Shown: positions 1 through 12,954 of the stretch, piece by piece
Layout: each line of letters opens with the position of its first letter
Numbering within the stretch: the first letter of the stretch is position 1
Notes under the pieces: model-generated
What the model was told of the DNA's origin: nothing
Databases searched by the model: none
What the model saw: only the letters and a program-made list of their open reading frames with translations
Program-made: the position numbers and the translations under genes
From: Euonymus europaeus
Taxonomy: Eukaryota; Streptophyta; Magnoliopsida; Celastrales; Celastraceae
Length of the DNA: 64,000 nucleotides
Assembly (NCBI GenBank): GCA_963580455.1
Contig: OY756965.1
Location: 21,364,902 to 21,428,901 of the forward strand
Direction: 5' to 3'

Positions 1-3000
1 AAAACACCTGTGATTTCCTGTTGTGGGAAATCACCACTCTCCAGTTGAGAATTGATTATCAACTTTGCGGCTCGATGAAGAGGCGTCGGGTCTCTTTCTG
101 CCTGTAGATGATTACAGGAAGTAGATGATGAGTACACAAACCTGGGTTGTTGCCAAATAATAACACATTATTAAACCATCACAGCTAACCTGGTCAGCAT
201 GAATTAATCCCATCATAGCCCATGCTGTATGTACCAGGTTCGATCGGCCTTCTTCGAGTGGCACATATCTCTGCATCACCGGGAAACAAGACATTAGTGT
301 TTTGTGCTATTTAAGATAGTTTTACATGATCATTTAGATGATCAGTCGTAGTTTACCTTCTCTGGACATGAAAGGTAACTCTCGCCCCAGCCTCCGTCGT
401 CTCTCTGTGTACTGATAAGAAAATCGACGGCCTTTCTTGTAGCAACACAGTTGTTGTATGTTCTACCAGCGGCTGTTAGCCCTCCAAGTGCAAACCATGT
501 GCCATATGTAAAGCAAACTCCCCAGTTCCCATACCATGAACCATCAGGCATTTGCACATTTTCGAGGTACTTCGCAGCATTTGCAATGGAGATTTCAATC
601 TCTTTCTTCCTGTATCCAGGATACAACTTCTTGAACAATACAAAAGCTTGAATGGCTGATGAAGTGCACTCAACGTATTCGTGTTCAACAACAATGTCCG
701 CGAAAAACTCCGTTGGATTGAGCAACTAATTAGGGCAAAAGATGGCTAGTGAATACCAATTCAAGATAACATTACACTTGCTAGAGCTAACAGTATAATG
801 AAAAGGTTAAGCGAACTTACTTCTAACCATTCTTGAGCCCCTGCAGGTTCCCAAGCTGCTAGACCTCCATTTTTACTCTAGAAATTAAGAATGTGTAGAT
901 TTTTAGGGTTTGTTTTAGAATTTATATGTATTTTTGCAATGGGATTCAATACTTACTTGAAGAGAAAGTAAGATATTAACAGCATCATATAATCTCTCAG
1001 GCTCCATTTTCTCACCAACAATTTCTGGTGGCATCATTGAGAAAAGCAAACAACACTGAAGACAGAAACAGAGTATGGTGAGATCTCACTAAAAAATATG
1101 ACAAACTACATAATTGAAAGTTCATGCTTTGCCAATTTATAAACCATAATATATGTGTATATATGTTACCTTCAAACCTTCGGCAGTACAATCTGAAACT
1201 TGCCATCCATGGTCTTGATCAGAGAAAGTCCAAGATCCCTTAGAAATATGTCTGTGCATACTCTTGAAGTCACCAGAAGGATCGTCTTTAACCTAAATTG
1301 ATTGATAAGAACCCAAATGAAATTCACATACTAGAAGAAAAAAAAGTGAATTTTATTATTTGAGTATTCAACTCAAGATATAGTGGTTTCGATTCACGTC
1401 AGTTGTTCAAAAGAAAATTTTATCTATGTCGCTCTCGGTTAACCAAAAAAAAGAAGCTTAAGAAATAAACACTAAACCTGAGACTTCTTTATAAAGTCAT
1501 GTCCTCTTGCCAGAACATCTCCAATTTCATCTACGAGGTTGCTAGCAAGCAAAGCTTGAATGGCAAATCCAACATCCCACTCTTGACTACCAAAACTCTG
1601 CATACAAAATCAAGTTTGGTTATTTGAGATAATGTGTGCAATCAGAAAGCGATATTTCTAATGTTATCGGATGTCCAAAAAATAAACTTTATTACACTTA
1701 CTTGCATCTTCATTCCATCTTCAGCAACCCATAAGTAATCTGGGATCCTAGCAAGATGCTTCTTGAAATAATCCCCATTTGGATCCTCAACCCAACAAGC
1801 AAGCATACATAGAACCTGTGCATTTCACACCATAAACGAATAAATCAGTACTGATACATACACATACATTGCTGAAAATACACTAAGTGATCATTACCTT
1901 CTCTACACATCCTATTGTTATATATCTGCTGTTCTCATCTTCATAATGAATGTGCTTCATTGTTACTTTTAGAGCATGCTCTCTAACCAGCTTGTTCAGC
2001 GGCCAACGCGTAAGAAGAGGCTCGGAAAGTATGTACAGACTATCCCACATCAAGTCTTGTATCAAGGGATGAGGATAGTATAGATCTTCCTGCATTTGGT
2101 GGTGTAAATGATAAGTTACTCTATTATGGCAGTAATTGAAGTTTAACTACTTGTTAAAGGGAATGCAGCAGAGTACCTTAGCGCATAAATGGCGAACTTT
2201 CTTCCAATTAATCTGGTCGTAGGGTTGAGTATGGAGTTCATCTCTCAATTGCAAGATGAGAGGTGTAATTGGACCAACAAATCTCTTGCCATAAAGATAT
2301 GACATTGGCATATACACCATCCGGCAGTAACACCACATTTTTGCTACATTCAGAGGAAAATGAAGAAAAAACATCAAACACTAATTTGACTCATTTAATA
2401 AGCTTACTCTAAACTTGAATTGTAGCCATATTCGTTTAAGTAATGATTCGGAGACGAGAGTTCTGCTTGGTACCTTTTTTTCATGCATTTTTTGTTTTTG
2501 TTTTTTTTAAACAGAAAACAATCTCGAAAACACATTTGATTGTCATTTTTTTTTAAAAAAAATGAGAAATTAAAAAATAACTAAAATAAACTTAATTCCA
2601 GAAAACAAAAACAAAAAAAAAGTTTTTGGAAAATAAGAAAACATAGAAAAGAGAAAATAAACCAAATGGATCTTAAGCTTTTGAGGGCTCCTCACATGCC
2701 TCTTTATAGAAAAACTAGATTCAAGTTAAGCTTTGACTTGCATCCTTTTTAACCAATTAATTACATTTACCCCTTTCTAGATATATTTGCTTTAGGGAAA
2801 CAAAAAAAATTGACCAACCTGGATGCATTGGAAGAAATGAAGGAAGGATCCAAAACTCTGGAGGCATTGGGTTGGTTCCAGACCAATCAAACAACCCAAT
2901 AATCTGAAACCAATCTAGATTAAATACAACTAAAAAAATTAATGAATTAATCACGACATGTGTTTAAGATACATACCGAGAGCCAAGTCTTTCCCCAAGA

Positions 3001-4865
3001 AGGTATGTAAGCGACACCACCATGTTCATGAATCCATTTTCTTGCCCTAACACAGGCATTATTCCGACCACCACCGTCCGGTCCTTCGCCGAGAATACGC
3101 ATACATATATAGCTAAGAGCTGTGCAGAACATTGTGCTGTGTCCTTCTATGTGTAATCCCCATCCACCATCTTCATTCTATACATGTTTTTTATTAGAAA
3201 ATTCAATTATAACATAAATCATATATATATATACATGGTTTGAAGGTTAATCTCATTCATTAATTATCATTGTACCTGATGATTATATATGTAACGAAGG
3301 ATTTCTGTACGATGTTCTTCAGGAAATACAGCATCAAGATGCCCTGTGATGTACACGCACATCACCTGTAATTTGGTTCAGAACACTATTATATACACTA
3401 AACTACCATTGTTATATTATTATTGTTAAGAAAAAGAAGGAAAACTCACCAAGGGAGGGAGGAAGAACAATGGGCCGGCATTTTCAGCGGGCCAGTGGCC
3501 ATCGTGGGCCTGTAAGGCCCCAAAGAAGTGGACAGCCTTTCTTAAGGCAGTTGTGGCTATTTCATGTGTGATTTCTTCACCATCCTCTACCTTTACAACC
3601 GGTATCGTTTGCTTGAAATTCTTCTCTCTTAGGAACTGAAATTAAAAAAGAAATTAAATTGAAATATAGAAAAAGAAAAAGAAAAAGAAAAAACCGCGAA
3701 ATAAAAACAGTGGGCCGTGAGATAGTCCATGGGGTTGTTATAAGTCCAAATCATTATTGAATAAAAACAGTTGGCCGTGAAATAGTCCATGGGGTTGTTA
3801 AAAGTCCAAATCATTATTGCTACAAAATATCGTGGAAGTCATGGGCCCTGTCAGCCCAATTCCTTTCATCGTACAACACCAACCACGTTGTTGTGGGCCC
3901 GGTTTCTAGTCACTACTCAGGACTCGCGAGTTATAAGCAACTGCAAGTACAATTTTACATCAAAAATGTCAACTTAATTTAATTACTTATTTTTACTTGT
4001 CCCACATGGGAACATGCTCCCATGTTGACTGGGTTCATACAAAAAAAACACACATTTTATACAAAAATTAGCATTGGATTTTATTTTTATTATGCAAAAA
4101 TCAAGCCTGTAAATTTATCGTAGTATCAATATATTTTATTTACACAACTATGTCAATAACATACTCAACCACATCAACAACAAAGAAGAGTCGACTTGGC
4201 TTGGATTATCCAACAACGGATGCAAATGAAGAAAACAAAGCGTTAGGATAGGAATACACCATTAGCATCACATGTGGCAGTCACCGTAATCATAAAACTC
4301 GATTCAATTTTCAAATTCGAAAAATCAAAATTACATTTCCAGATACTTAAGCACACACTCTTAAAGATTTAACATTTTCAATATATATTTGGAAAATAAA
4401 ACCGTCAATTTTGACATAACACGTACACATGCAAAAAGTCAAGAATATTTGGCTAATTTGACGGAAACTTTTGATATTTAAGTCATGCACTGTAAAAAAT
4501 ACTTATTAAGTACTAAATTTATTCTATGTTCGGTTTTTCTCCGACTGATGAGATTTTATATCTATATATCTGCAAAGGCTAAACCTATTTATCAAAAAAA
4601 AAATTATTGCAGAAATAGTAGGCACGCACTTAATTAACTAAAACATGAGTTTATATATGCATACCTGCATTCGCCAGAGGAGATCGCTACTGGGCTTGAC
4701 ATGGTTGCGATTTTGGTAGAAATCGTCGCGAGCTTTTTCGACCTCCGCTCTCTCCTCGGGAGTGCCTGAATCGGGATCAAACTCCCATATTTGTCTACCA
4801 ACATAATTGTTTGTACTATACAAATATGGCTCCTTCTCTCCCTCTGCAATCTTTAGCCTCCACAT
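1..4865 (-). CDS. Oxidosqualene cyclase, beta-amyrin synthase type (3' end cut by window edge)
   Basis: Cyclises 2,3-oxidosqualene to a triterpene alcohol on ER membranes. Fifteen exons read in phase (descending): 4665-4865, 3450-3635, 3276-3365, 2977-3177, 2819-2903, 2177-2343, 1898-2089, 1702-1815, 1478-1597, 1170-1292, 957-1055, 821-877, 357-725, 190-270, and 101 to the left edge. They give about 728 residues; the family is about 760, so roughly 30 C-terminal residues lie outside. The start is the conserved MWRLKIAEG. The catalytic DCTAE motif is near residue 486 (exon 10). Several QW-type repeats are present (for example [22 protein letters not shown]). MWCYCR near residue 258 is the form known from beta-amyrin synthases; lupeol synthases have MLCYCR. 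That makes beta-amyrin the inferred product, but related product specificities cannot be excluded. No frameshift or premature stop is seen. Confidence 0.93.
3701..3820. repeat. 60-bp tandem duplication in cyclase intron 1
   Basis: Two adjacent 60-bp copies (3701-3760, 3761-3820) share the core CCATGGGGTTGTTA and differ by about four substitutions. They lie in the first coding intron (3636-4664) of the cyclase gene. No coding content is seen. Confidence 0.85.
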
Positions 4866-5301
4866 GCTTCTCTCTTTCACAACAACCACAACTAGTAGTA
4901 TGTATAGATACACCAAAGTATATATAAATAAATTGTCGTCGATGACCTGAAAATGATGATATGAGAATGACAACAACCGTTATACTAGTCTAGTTGGCGT
5001 GCATGTTGCCCGAAACGAGGCCGTATTTACCGAAATCGTATATATGTATGTGTGTATATATGAGTGTGTGTATATACCTGATATTTAGGAGAGGAGAGAA
5101 TGAAATTAAGTAGAGGAGAAAAGGTTGTGCGGAGAATTAGTACGTGTAATAAGTAATGTTTTTTGGGACGAAGCACCTTCACACTTCTTGTGAAGCTCAC
5201 GAAAGAATTGCGTACAAGTTAGAGAGAGAGAGAGAGAAGTGTTTGTGTGTGTCTGGAGATTGCGTTGGAATTAATTGAAGAAGAAACGTATCCCATTTAT
5301 A
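4866..5301 (-). promoter_or_regulatory. Promoter and 5' leader of the oxidosqualene cyclase gene
   Basis: On the minus strand a TATAAAT box is at 5295-5301, which puts transcription start near 5265-5270. The leader then carries a GA/CT microsatellite (5221-5237). A probable leader intron lies at 4947-5077: donor at 5078/5077 reading CAG|GTATAT, acceptor at 4947/4946 reading TTTCAG|GTC. The first ATG of the spliced leader that opens the conserved protein is at 4865. The assignments rest on sequence pattern only. Confidence 0.5.
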
Positions 5302-5927
5302 GAAGAACATAATTTGCGAAAAAACTTTATGTTACCTACCTCCTATGTATAATCACAAGTTGAGTTGGCAATTCTCTCTCTCTATCTCTATAAATTAACA
5401 TATTTAATAAAAGTCTACCTCTCTGTCTCTCACTATGTAAGAAAGGTACATTTTTGGTAAGTCTAATGTGACTTCGTAATAAATAACTAAAGAAAGTACA
5501 TGCAACGTATTCATATTTGAGTGGAATAGGGTTCATTTCACACTTGGGCAATATAAACTCACTTTTGGTTGGCAATTTTCTTTTAATGATTTTTTTTTTT
5601 ACTAAGTAAGGTTTCGTTGTTACGAGATTAGGGGTTGAAAATTGGTTAATCCTTGTGGCCTTGTGGGGCTCGACTCTATAGTGGCCTACCTGAGTTTTGA
5701 GGATTTCAAATGATTAATTTTGTACAATTCAAATAGAGTTATCGGCCTAATTTTTTTTAATGGAGTCTTAATGAATTTGGTGTCATTATAATATTAATAT
5801 TTTTTAAGAAAACATAAAATACTGGGAATTTGGGCCATTACGGTAGTGGCCCTTCTTGTCCCACCCAAGAACGCCCATGGCCAGCTCTGACTCTGATTAC
5901 CAAGAGAAGTGATGCTTAATTCTGGAT
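5302..5927. other. Intergenic DNA upstream of the cyclase gene
   Basis: AT-rich sequence with homopolymer runs. No gene, RNA or recognisable element is seen beyond short chance reading frames. Confidence 0.5.
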
Positions 5928-6073
5928 GGTGATTTGTTCGATGATGCGCTCCTGGTTTCCATTCTCCAAATTTAGTTACTTTTTTCTTCATTTTATTGTC
6001 GGTGATTTGTTGGATGATGCGCTCCTGGTTTCTAATCTCCAAACTTAGTTACTTTTTTCTTCATTTTATTGTC
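5928..6073. repeat. 73-bp tandem duplication
   Basis: Two head-to-tail copies, 5928-6000 and 6001-6073, both starting GGTGATTTGTT and ending TTCATTTTATTGTC, with about four differences. Non-coding; it lies just left of the SINE. Confidence 0.9.
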
Positions 6074-6171
6074 TTAATTTTTACTTTTAGCTTTTTTTTT
6101 GGCTCGTACTGTTGTTTGTCGTTTTCTCTTTGAATATTTTATTATACATTTGTATTCTTTCACCATGGATT

Positions 6172-6583
6172 AGAATTCATATATGATAAACCACTGGGCC
6201 AATGCCTCAGTGGCCACCGGCTTGTCCCAAATCTTATTGTCCTTGGGGTGAAGAGGTCACTGGTTCGAGTCAGGGAAGTGATAGGTTATTGGATTTAATT
6301 GTCATAGCTGCACATCCTCCATTTTCAAGCCCTCGGAGCATATGATTCAGCAGTGAGCTGGGGGTGTGCCCTTGCGTGGGACACGTCTTTGGTGCTCGGG
6401 TTAGAGTCGCGTCAGCGACACGTCTTGATGCTCAGCGCTAGTGGACCGCCCTTTGGTGGGCAACGTGAAAACCCTCCTTCCTTTACTGTTGGACTGCATA
6501 ACCCGCAACTACATTCTATCCCTTAGCCCTTAACCCAGGACAGGATCGGGATAGGACAGGTTCTTGGATCCCGCCTCAATCCA
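6172..6583 (+). mobile_element. tRNA-derived SINE-like element with 17-bp target-site duplication
   Basis: The element body is about 6189-6583. Near its 5' end are sequences close to the RNA polymerase III promoter boxes: an A-box-like TGCCTCAGTGG near 6203 and a B-box-like GGTTCGAGTCA near 6262. The left flank 6172-6188 reads AGAATTCATATATGATA. The same 17 bases flank the right end, but that copy is split after 12 bases by the Stowaway MITE (6584-6595 continuing at 6866-6870). The element is about 395 bp, long for a plant SINE and without an obvious poly-A tail, so the family is unassigned. The intact target duplication is the strongest evidence that it transposed. Confidence 0.7.
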
Positions 6584-6593
6584 AGAATTCATA

Positions 6594-6865
6594 TACTCCC
6601 TCCGTTCCATTTTAATTGTCCCCTTCACTTTTTCACACAGTTTAAGAAAATATTTAATTCCCTTTCAATTTGAGGTTTATACCCCTATTTATAATGACAA
6701 ATACTTTTGACACTATAATTAATGAGCATGTTATTGAGTTTTTCAAGTTAAGGGTAAATAAGGAAAAAATGGAAAAAAAAATAGCTTTCATTAATTGAAA
6801 TTGACATTTATTTTGGGACACCCCAAAAAGGAATAAGTGACAATTAAAATGGAACGGAGGGAGTA
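6594..6865. mobile_element. Stowaway-type MITE (Tc1/mariner derivative)
   Basis: The element spans 6596-6863 (268 bp) with TA duplications at 6594-6595 and 6864-6865. Perfect 25-bp terminal inverted repeats begin CTCCCTCCGTTCC, the canonical Stowaway end. There is no coding capacity, so it depends on transposase supplied in trans. It sits inside the 3' target duplication of the adjacent SINE, so it inserted later than the SINE. Confidence 0.93.
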
Positions 6866-7088
6866 TGATATTTGTGGGCTGAGCATTTTTTTTAAATAAA
6901 AAAATTTAATTTTAGCATGGCGTGTCCATTCATAGCAGCTTTTATTAATTTGTGGAGCCCTATAGCTTTAATTACGTGCTTGTGTGATTACCAATCTACC
7001 ATTACGTACTAAAGTTCTTCACTGCCTTGTAATTTGTGTGGTACTAAGCCATGTCAAATTATAGTCCCACACTCCATAAAAAACAAAA

Positions 7089-9425
7089 AGAGGAGGGTAT
7101 AAATGTAAAATGCTCATTAAAATAGTGTCCACACTATTTTTGTGAATACAAGATTACTTAAACAATTAGAACTCCTTGATGGGTGATGGGTGATGGGTGT
7201 GCATTTAATTCCCAGTAAATATGCATTTATTGGCAAAACTGGTCCCTCAAAGTGATGGGTGTGCAATTAATTATATATGCCTTTTCCCTTTTGCACTCCT
7301 TTTTTTAATTTAAGAAACTAGTGTTTTTTGTAGGAACAATATTGATTTTAGTTATTTTTTAGGAGTATGAGGATTCGAACCTTTAAAAATGGATTTGGGA
7401 CTTCACGATTCATTTTTTAATATTCGAATTTAAATTTCTCATCTGATTGTTTTATATGATACCAAATCACAGGACAGGAATAATAAAATTAAAAAGAATA
7501 TATGTATAGATTGAGTGACGTGATTTTATTACCAAGTGGTTGGTTTAAGTAATACGATATTTGTTCCCCTTAAACAAGGTCTCAAATTAAGTCTTGTGAA
7601 TGAAAAAATTCTTTGTTAAGAGAGTTTTGCCATCTTAGTGGAAGTCTCATGCTGGCTCGGTCCGTATTTAATTAGTCGCAGTAGAGTTAACTTCGGACAC
7701 CGGGAGATCTAGAAAAAAAAAAGTGTTATTATTTTTTAAAAGTCAAATAAAAGTATAAAAATATGTGATGTTACATATAATTTGACTATTGTTTTGAGTC
7801 TAAAATTTTAGTATATAAAAATAAAAGAATATATGAGTATATTTTATTTGTTATTATTTTCCGTATAGAAGGGATCCACTGGGGGAATTGTAGAACCCAA
7901 ATCCTCCAAAAAATAGTTCTTACATTTCATTGCATGAGTGCAATCGATTCATGGTTGACAACTTTTGGCACACCATTGTCAACTCGTGCATAGAATTTTT
8001 ATAAAGTCAATACTATTGCCGTCAAACATTAACTTTAATTTACACACGATTAACAGGATTGTGCATTCCCATGCATTCATAAATTCAACCAAATATTGGC
8101 CGATTTCCAACATTCAATGATTATATATATATATATATGTGTGTGTGTGTATGACAATTCAATGTTTTCATCATCTCTCTGAATAACTAGGCGATAATGC
8201 TCTCTGCCTATAATGTTGATTATTTATCATTGGATCGATGTGTTTAAGCCTAGTCGTGCTTAGTGTCATTCTATTTCTATCACTATCTGCAACTTGCAAA
8301 ATTTAAATATTGAGATTCGTATGACTTTGGTGTATGTATTAGCATAGATCCTTGACCACATCAACCATTTAAAAACGAGCATGTTGACAATCTTTGTCGT
8401 CTTCGATATTTCTAGTTCAGTCAAAAGAACTCGGAGCTTTGAGTTCTGTCAACGGCGGCTAGTTAAAGTATATTAATCAATACTAAAAGCTCGCGAGCTC
8501 CTTACAGCCGACTGGCAAGAAAGAGAGAAAAGAACTGGCATGAACCGCCCGTAATAGAAGTTATTCCCTCAGCAGGAAAGATCATAGTAAGATTGATTAA
8601 GATAGATGAATATCTAGACTGGGTTGGCTTGATATGGAGATGCAATATTGAGATGAATATCGAGTCGCAGGATCCTAAGTACAATTATTGTCCTATTCAT
8701 ACAACTGCGAATAGGACAATATATTCACTCTTGTCTCAATTTGTGAGTTTTATGTTCATACAATTTTATTTTCACAAGAGACCATTCATCTCAATATTGT
8801 TTCCGTAGAAACACGTTTGACTACATTTAAATCTCAATCGTTCATAATGGACAACTGCGATTAGACTATATTTTATGTTCACATGAGAGAGGTTATATAC
8901 TATCCGCTCTTATTTGAACTCGATATGCGCACACTTGATGTATCAATATCGTAATTCTTAAAAGTATTTAACATCTCAAATTCTCAATGTCTTGCTCCAA
9001 TTTCATCTCAATATTGTTCTCGTAGAAACACGTTTAATTATAGGATATCAATGAGATATAATGTCACTTATTTCAGAAAAAGTGACATATTAAGGAATTT
9101 AATATACTACATTTTGAACCTTAAATCTTTCTCCAAGCAATGTGAGATTTAGAACAATGAGTCATTTGACACTCAAAACCACCAAACTCACGTTAGATAG
9201 ACTTATGACACCCATCCATTTGAGTCAAGTACTGCATTGTACACAACTAGTACTGCACTATTACATTCTCAAGTGTGCAGAGATACAGTAACATGAAAAC
9301 AAATGTGGAATTTTTAAATCATTTTTTGTAAACTAGAAAGACAAATTTCAAAGAGATGTCTATCAAGGTAGTCATATCATTTCTTTTCAATGAAGTAATC
9401 AGATTGAGTTCACCGGAAAAGTAGC
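7089..9425. repeat. Diverged duplicated block, copy A
   Basis: Six segments of this stretch recur in the same order at 10027-13575 (copy B): AGGAGGGTATAAAT (7089), AACCTTTAAAAATGGATTT (7380), TTGTCAACTC (about 7976), CCTTGACCACATCAACCATT (about 8350), TGATGTATCAATATCGTAATTCTT (8938) and ATCATTTCTTTTCAATGAAG (about 9375). Spacing differs between copies, so indels have accumulated. The stretch also holds a TA/TG microsatellite (8122-8150) and a 12-bp-stem inverted repeat (8687-8720). No convincing gene is seen. Confidence 0.6.
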
Positions 9426-10026
9426 CCGGAGAAAACAAGTTTCTACCCTCCTGAGAGTCTCGATCGGCTAGCGGTCACTTGCTGTCATTGTTTTCCAGTC
9501 CAATGTGATGAAACTGACTGTTGACATCTTTTCTGATATGTCAGCCACTTCGCAGGAAACTGGATTGAAACACTGAATAATTAAATGACTTCTACTAAAG
9601 AATAGTGAGGAATTGAATGAAAATGGAAGAGAAGTAAGGGGTTATCGCTCACAGTCTGAACAGGCACGTTGTAAATGTAATTTAGGGCAGTAAAAAAAAT
9701 TATTTTTATTTTATTTAAAACTATAAATATGATCTTATCGAAATTACGAGTTCAACAGAATATTATTTGTACTAGACAAAAATTAAATGTATAGTAAAAA
9801 TAAAGATTAAACGTCTTGAGTTTATATTTAACAATTCAGAATTATCGTATTATTTTTATGATTCATTTAATTTTTATTTGGCATAAATAATATACCATTG
9901 CATTCGTAATTTCAATCAAATCACATATGTAATTTTTAAAAAATAAAATAATTTTTTTATTGACCTAAATTATATTTACAACGGGATTCACGGTAAGAAA
10001 AATTAACAGCAATAACCCATATATAA
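9426..10026. other. AT-rich spacer between duplicated blocks
   Basis: No gene, RNA or defined element is seen. Strongly AT-rich from about 9690. Confidence 0.45.
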
Positions 10027-10935
10027 GAGGAGGGTATAAATATTAAATGTTAAATAAGAAAATTTAATTAATACAATGAGAACATTAAATTGTACTTGTA
10101 TATTTTCTAATACATCATTAGTTAATGAATATATTTTACTTGCCTTACATAAAAGATATAAAAAATTGTAAGATAATGAAGCACATGAAATATGAATTTT
10201 TTAGGAAATTAATTAATTAGCTACATTCTAAAAAGTGAAACTAGATTATAATTTGATACAGATAAATAAAGAAAGTAGAACTATCACTAAGGGACGAAGG
10301 GAGTATGCATTTTTTTTTCCCATTTTGCCTCCTTTTAAAAAAATATTGGCATATATACTAATTTAAGAAATTATTTTGTTTAGGAACCGAAAACTTTAAA
10401 CTGTTACATCCATAACATACAGAACACTCACATTCTCACGATTTTGAATTTCAAACATCATTTTTAGCATCAAAACTTGTGGGTTGTGATTGTGTCACGT
10501 TTGATTATGTATGTTATGGATACAAAATATTAGACATATCTAGCACACTCGGATTCCAACCTTTAAAAATGGATTTCGGGTTTCTCTAATTCACTTTGAA
10601 ATTAAAATCCGAAATTCTCATCATATGATATCAAATCATGGAATAGACTAGAGGGAATAAAGTTAATAAAGAATAAAGTAAGCAAATTGACCTTAATATG
10701 TGATTTGATATTTCTATAATTAAAAGAAAATTGTCGAATAGTGTGCAACGTCAATTGTCAACTCTTGCATGGAAGTTTCAACAAGTCAATAATAGAGTTC
10801 AAAAAGGGATGGTGCATAAGCATTCAAAAATTCAACAAAATATTGGCGAATGTCCATAATGTAGGCATGGGTTGACAATTCGATATTTTCGGTGAATCTT
10901 TGTGGGTTATTCAAGATGTGTAGAATGGTGAAAAT

Positions 10936-11460
10936 TCACTGTCTAACCACGATCGAAAATCTGAAAGAAAAACATTGAAAATGAAGCCGCGGCCCATTTG
11001 GCGAAGAAATACCCCAGATATTAGCATGCCTGTTAATTTTAGAAAAAGACCAACTATTCAACTTACTCAGCAACACCTGAGTATCATCCGCCAGACCTTC
11101 CATCGCCCAATTTCGAACCAGACTTGGGCGATTAATCGCGTCAACTACTAACAGAGCATCACCTTCAAATAACACCCTACCCAACTGAGCTTCCAAGCAT
11201 TTAACACTGAACACCAAGATTCAAGGCCAACATTTCTCCAATGAAAGGATCAGATCTGGACCTACATCTAACCGAAGCAAAAAATGATAGAACCTAACCA
11301 ATTCCGAACAATGGTAGCATATGGAGTCAGATTTCCTCTCATAGCCTATTCATCAAACCTTACTTTGATCCAGCCTCTTGGAGGAGGAGACCAGCTTTGA
11401 CTAGGCATAATTGGACCAAAACCATCTACTCTCCAAGATTGACAATGGGTGACAAAAGTT
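10936..11460 (-). pseudogene. Fragment of a LINE-type RNase H domain
   Basis: Read on the minus strand. It starts with the hallmark WSPPPRGWIKV (about 11400), and after a gap gives LFEGDALLVVDAIN and later SKINRHANI. The expected continuation (an FFAKWAAASF-like stretch, about 10960-11010) is in a different frame, so a frameshift separates the two. In-frame stops also occur between the first and second parts. This is the RVT_3-type RNase H found downstream of reverse transcriptase in plant LINEs. No reverse transcriptase part is seen nearby, so only a 5'-truncated relic remains. Confidence 0.65.
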
Positions 11461-11551
11461 TGAAAGATCTGGCCCACAAGAAAAAATGCTCTTCGCCTAC
11501 ATATCTTGTCAACCCTTCGACCGAATTAAATAATAATGTGGATTATTAATT

Positions 11552-11723
11552 CGAAAGTGCTATTTCTATGGCATTCAACCTAATAAAATTTGTGACTTTC
11601 AATGCACACACTATCACAACTATATATATATATAATACGAAAGTGCTATTTCTATGGCATTCAACCTAATAAAATTTGTGACTTTCAATGCACACACTAT
11701 CACAACTATATATATATATATAT
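11552..11723. repeat. 86-bp tandem duplication
   Basis: Two near-identical copies, 11552-11637 and 11638-11723, each starting CGAAAGTGCTATTTCTATGG and ending in a TA run of different length. Non-coding. Confidence 0.9.
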
Positions 11724-12954
11724 ATATAATATTAACGATTTCAATATTTTTTGTCACAAGATACTAAATATTAAGATGAAGGCATATAATTCATTTGAAA
11801 TCGTGGATCCTACCTGCTACATACAATCAATATGAAATTATATACGTCCATTTCAAGAGCGAAATTTTTAAAAAAAATCCGAAAAACTATTAAACTGTTT
11901 TTTGTGTGGTTATGATGCCTAAATATCAAGTTGGCTCATTCTTCTCGACGTCGATCATTACAGGCCTCTTGAATATTCTATTTACCTATTAATTTCCATT
12001 GATTTATTATTTTTGTTTGTAATATGGGTTGTATATATATTGGCATATATATAAATACATACATCCTCGACCATGTCAATCATTTTTTAAAGTAAATTGT
12101 CTCCTAATTCAATTCTATCATTTAGTGACGAATAAGCGTGGTTGAAGCTTTGTCTTTGATTTCTCGAGTTTGGGAAAAAGGTTGCATTCTTGTGAGCCGT
12201 TGCCTAATATATTTGCGTTGTGATTCTTATATCTCGTTTCTAAAGTTACACCTAATGCTACATTAGCAACCTAGAAAATTACAAACCCAAGCCTAGAAAA
12301 ATAGGCACTCCAATACAAGACACACAAAAAAAAAAAAAATTAAAAAATGCCGAATGTACCCGGACAACTATTAACCAATAAGCCTATATTAGCAATGTAT
12401 TCAACTTATATATGTAGATAACTTTACCCACAAAATGATAGACGAGCTTGTTTCTAGATATATATATATCGATCATTGCACCGTTCCAAGTAGATTCATT
12501 ATGGCTTTCCCAGAAATTAGTTCGCATCACTGAAACGGTGCAAACGGGAAAAATAAACAACAAAAGATCACATCCCGCAAAGAATACGGACGAGCTTACT
12601 TCATCACTTCAAATTTTTATTGAACTTCCAGCAAGGTTTGGAACTTTACAACCACCAAAGGTACTAGCCAATATCTTGTCATCACTAGCCTCGCCCGAAA
12701 AAGAAAATCAATCGACAGAAAAACGGTAAATAAAAAGACTATCAATATGCAGCAGTCAGAATGTCATATAATACACCAAGCCCCAACACCCCTAAATAAA
12801 CCCTTTCTATCAGATTGAGCACTCAAACAAATCCTGATAAAATGAGATTATTCACAAAATAATAAAGAAAATAGAGGGTAGAAGCTAAGTTCAAGCCACA
12901 TACAGTGAAGTATTAGTTCCAACTTCCAAGAGCAGGAAGTATTGATAGGTCTTT

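Noticed and set aside
6189..6280. A possible functional tRNA gene
   Set aside because: A- and B-box-like sequences are present but too far apart, and I cannot form an acceptor stem or anticodon arm; the 17-bp flanking duplication fits a SINE.
8593..8808. A 71-codon plus-strand frame
   Set aside because: It spans a perfect hairpin inside a diverged repeat block; no protein-like conservation can be argued.
12448..12729. A 93-codon plus-strand frame
   Set aside because: No recognisable motif, no promoter or splice context; likely chance.
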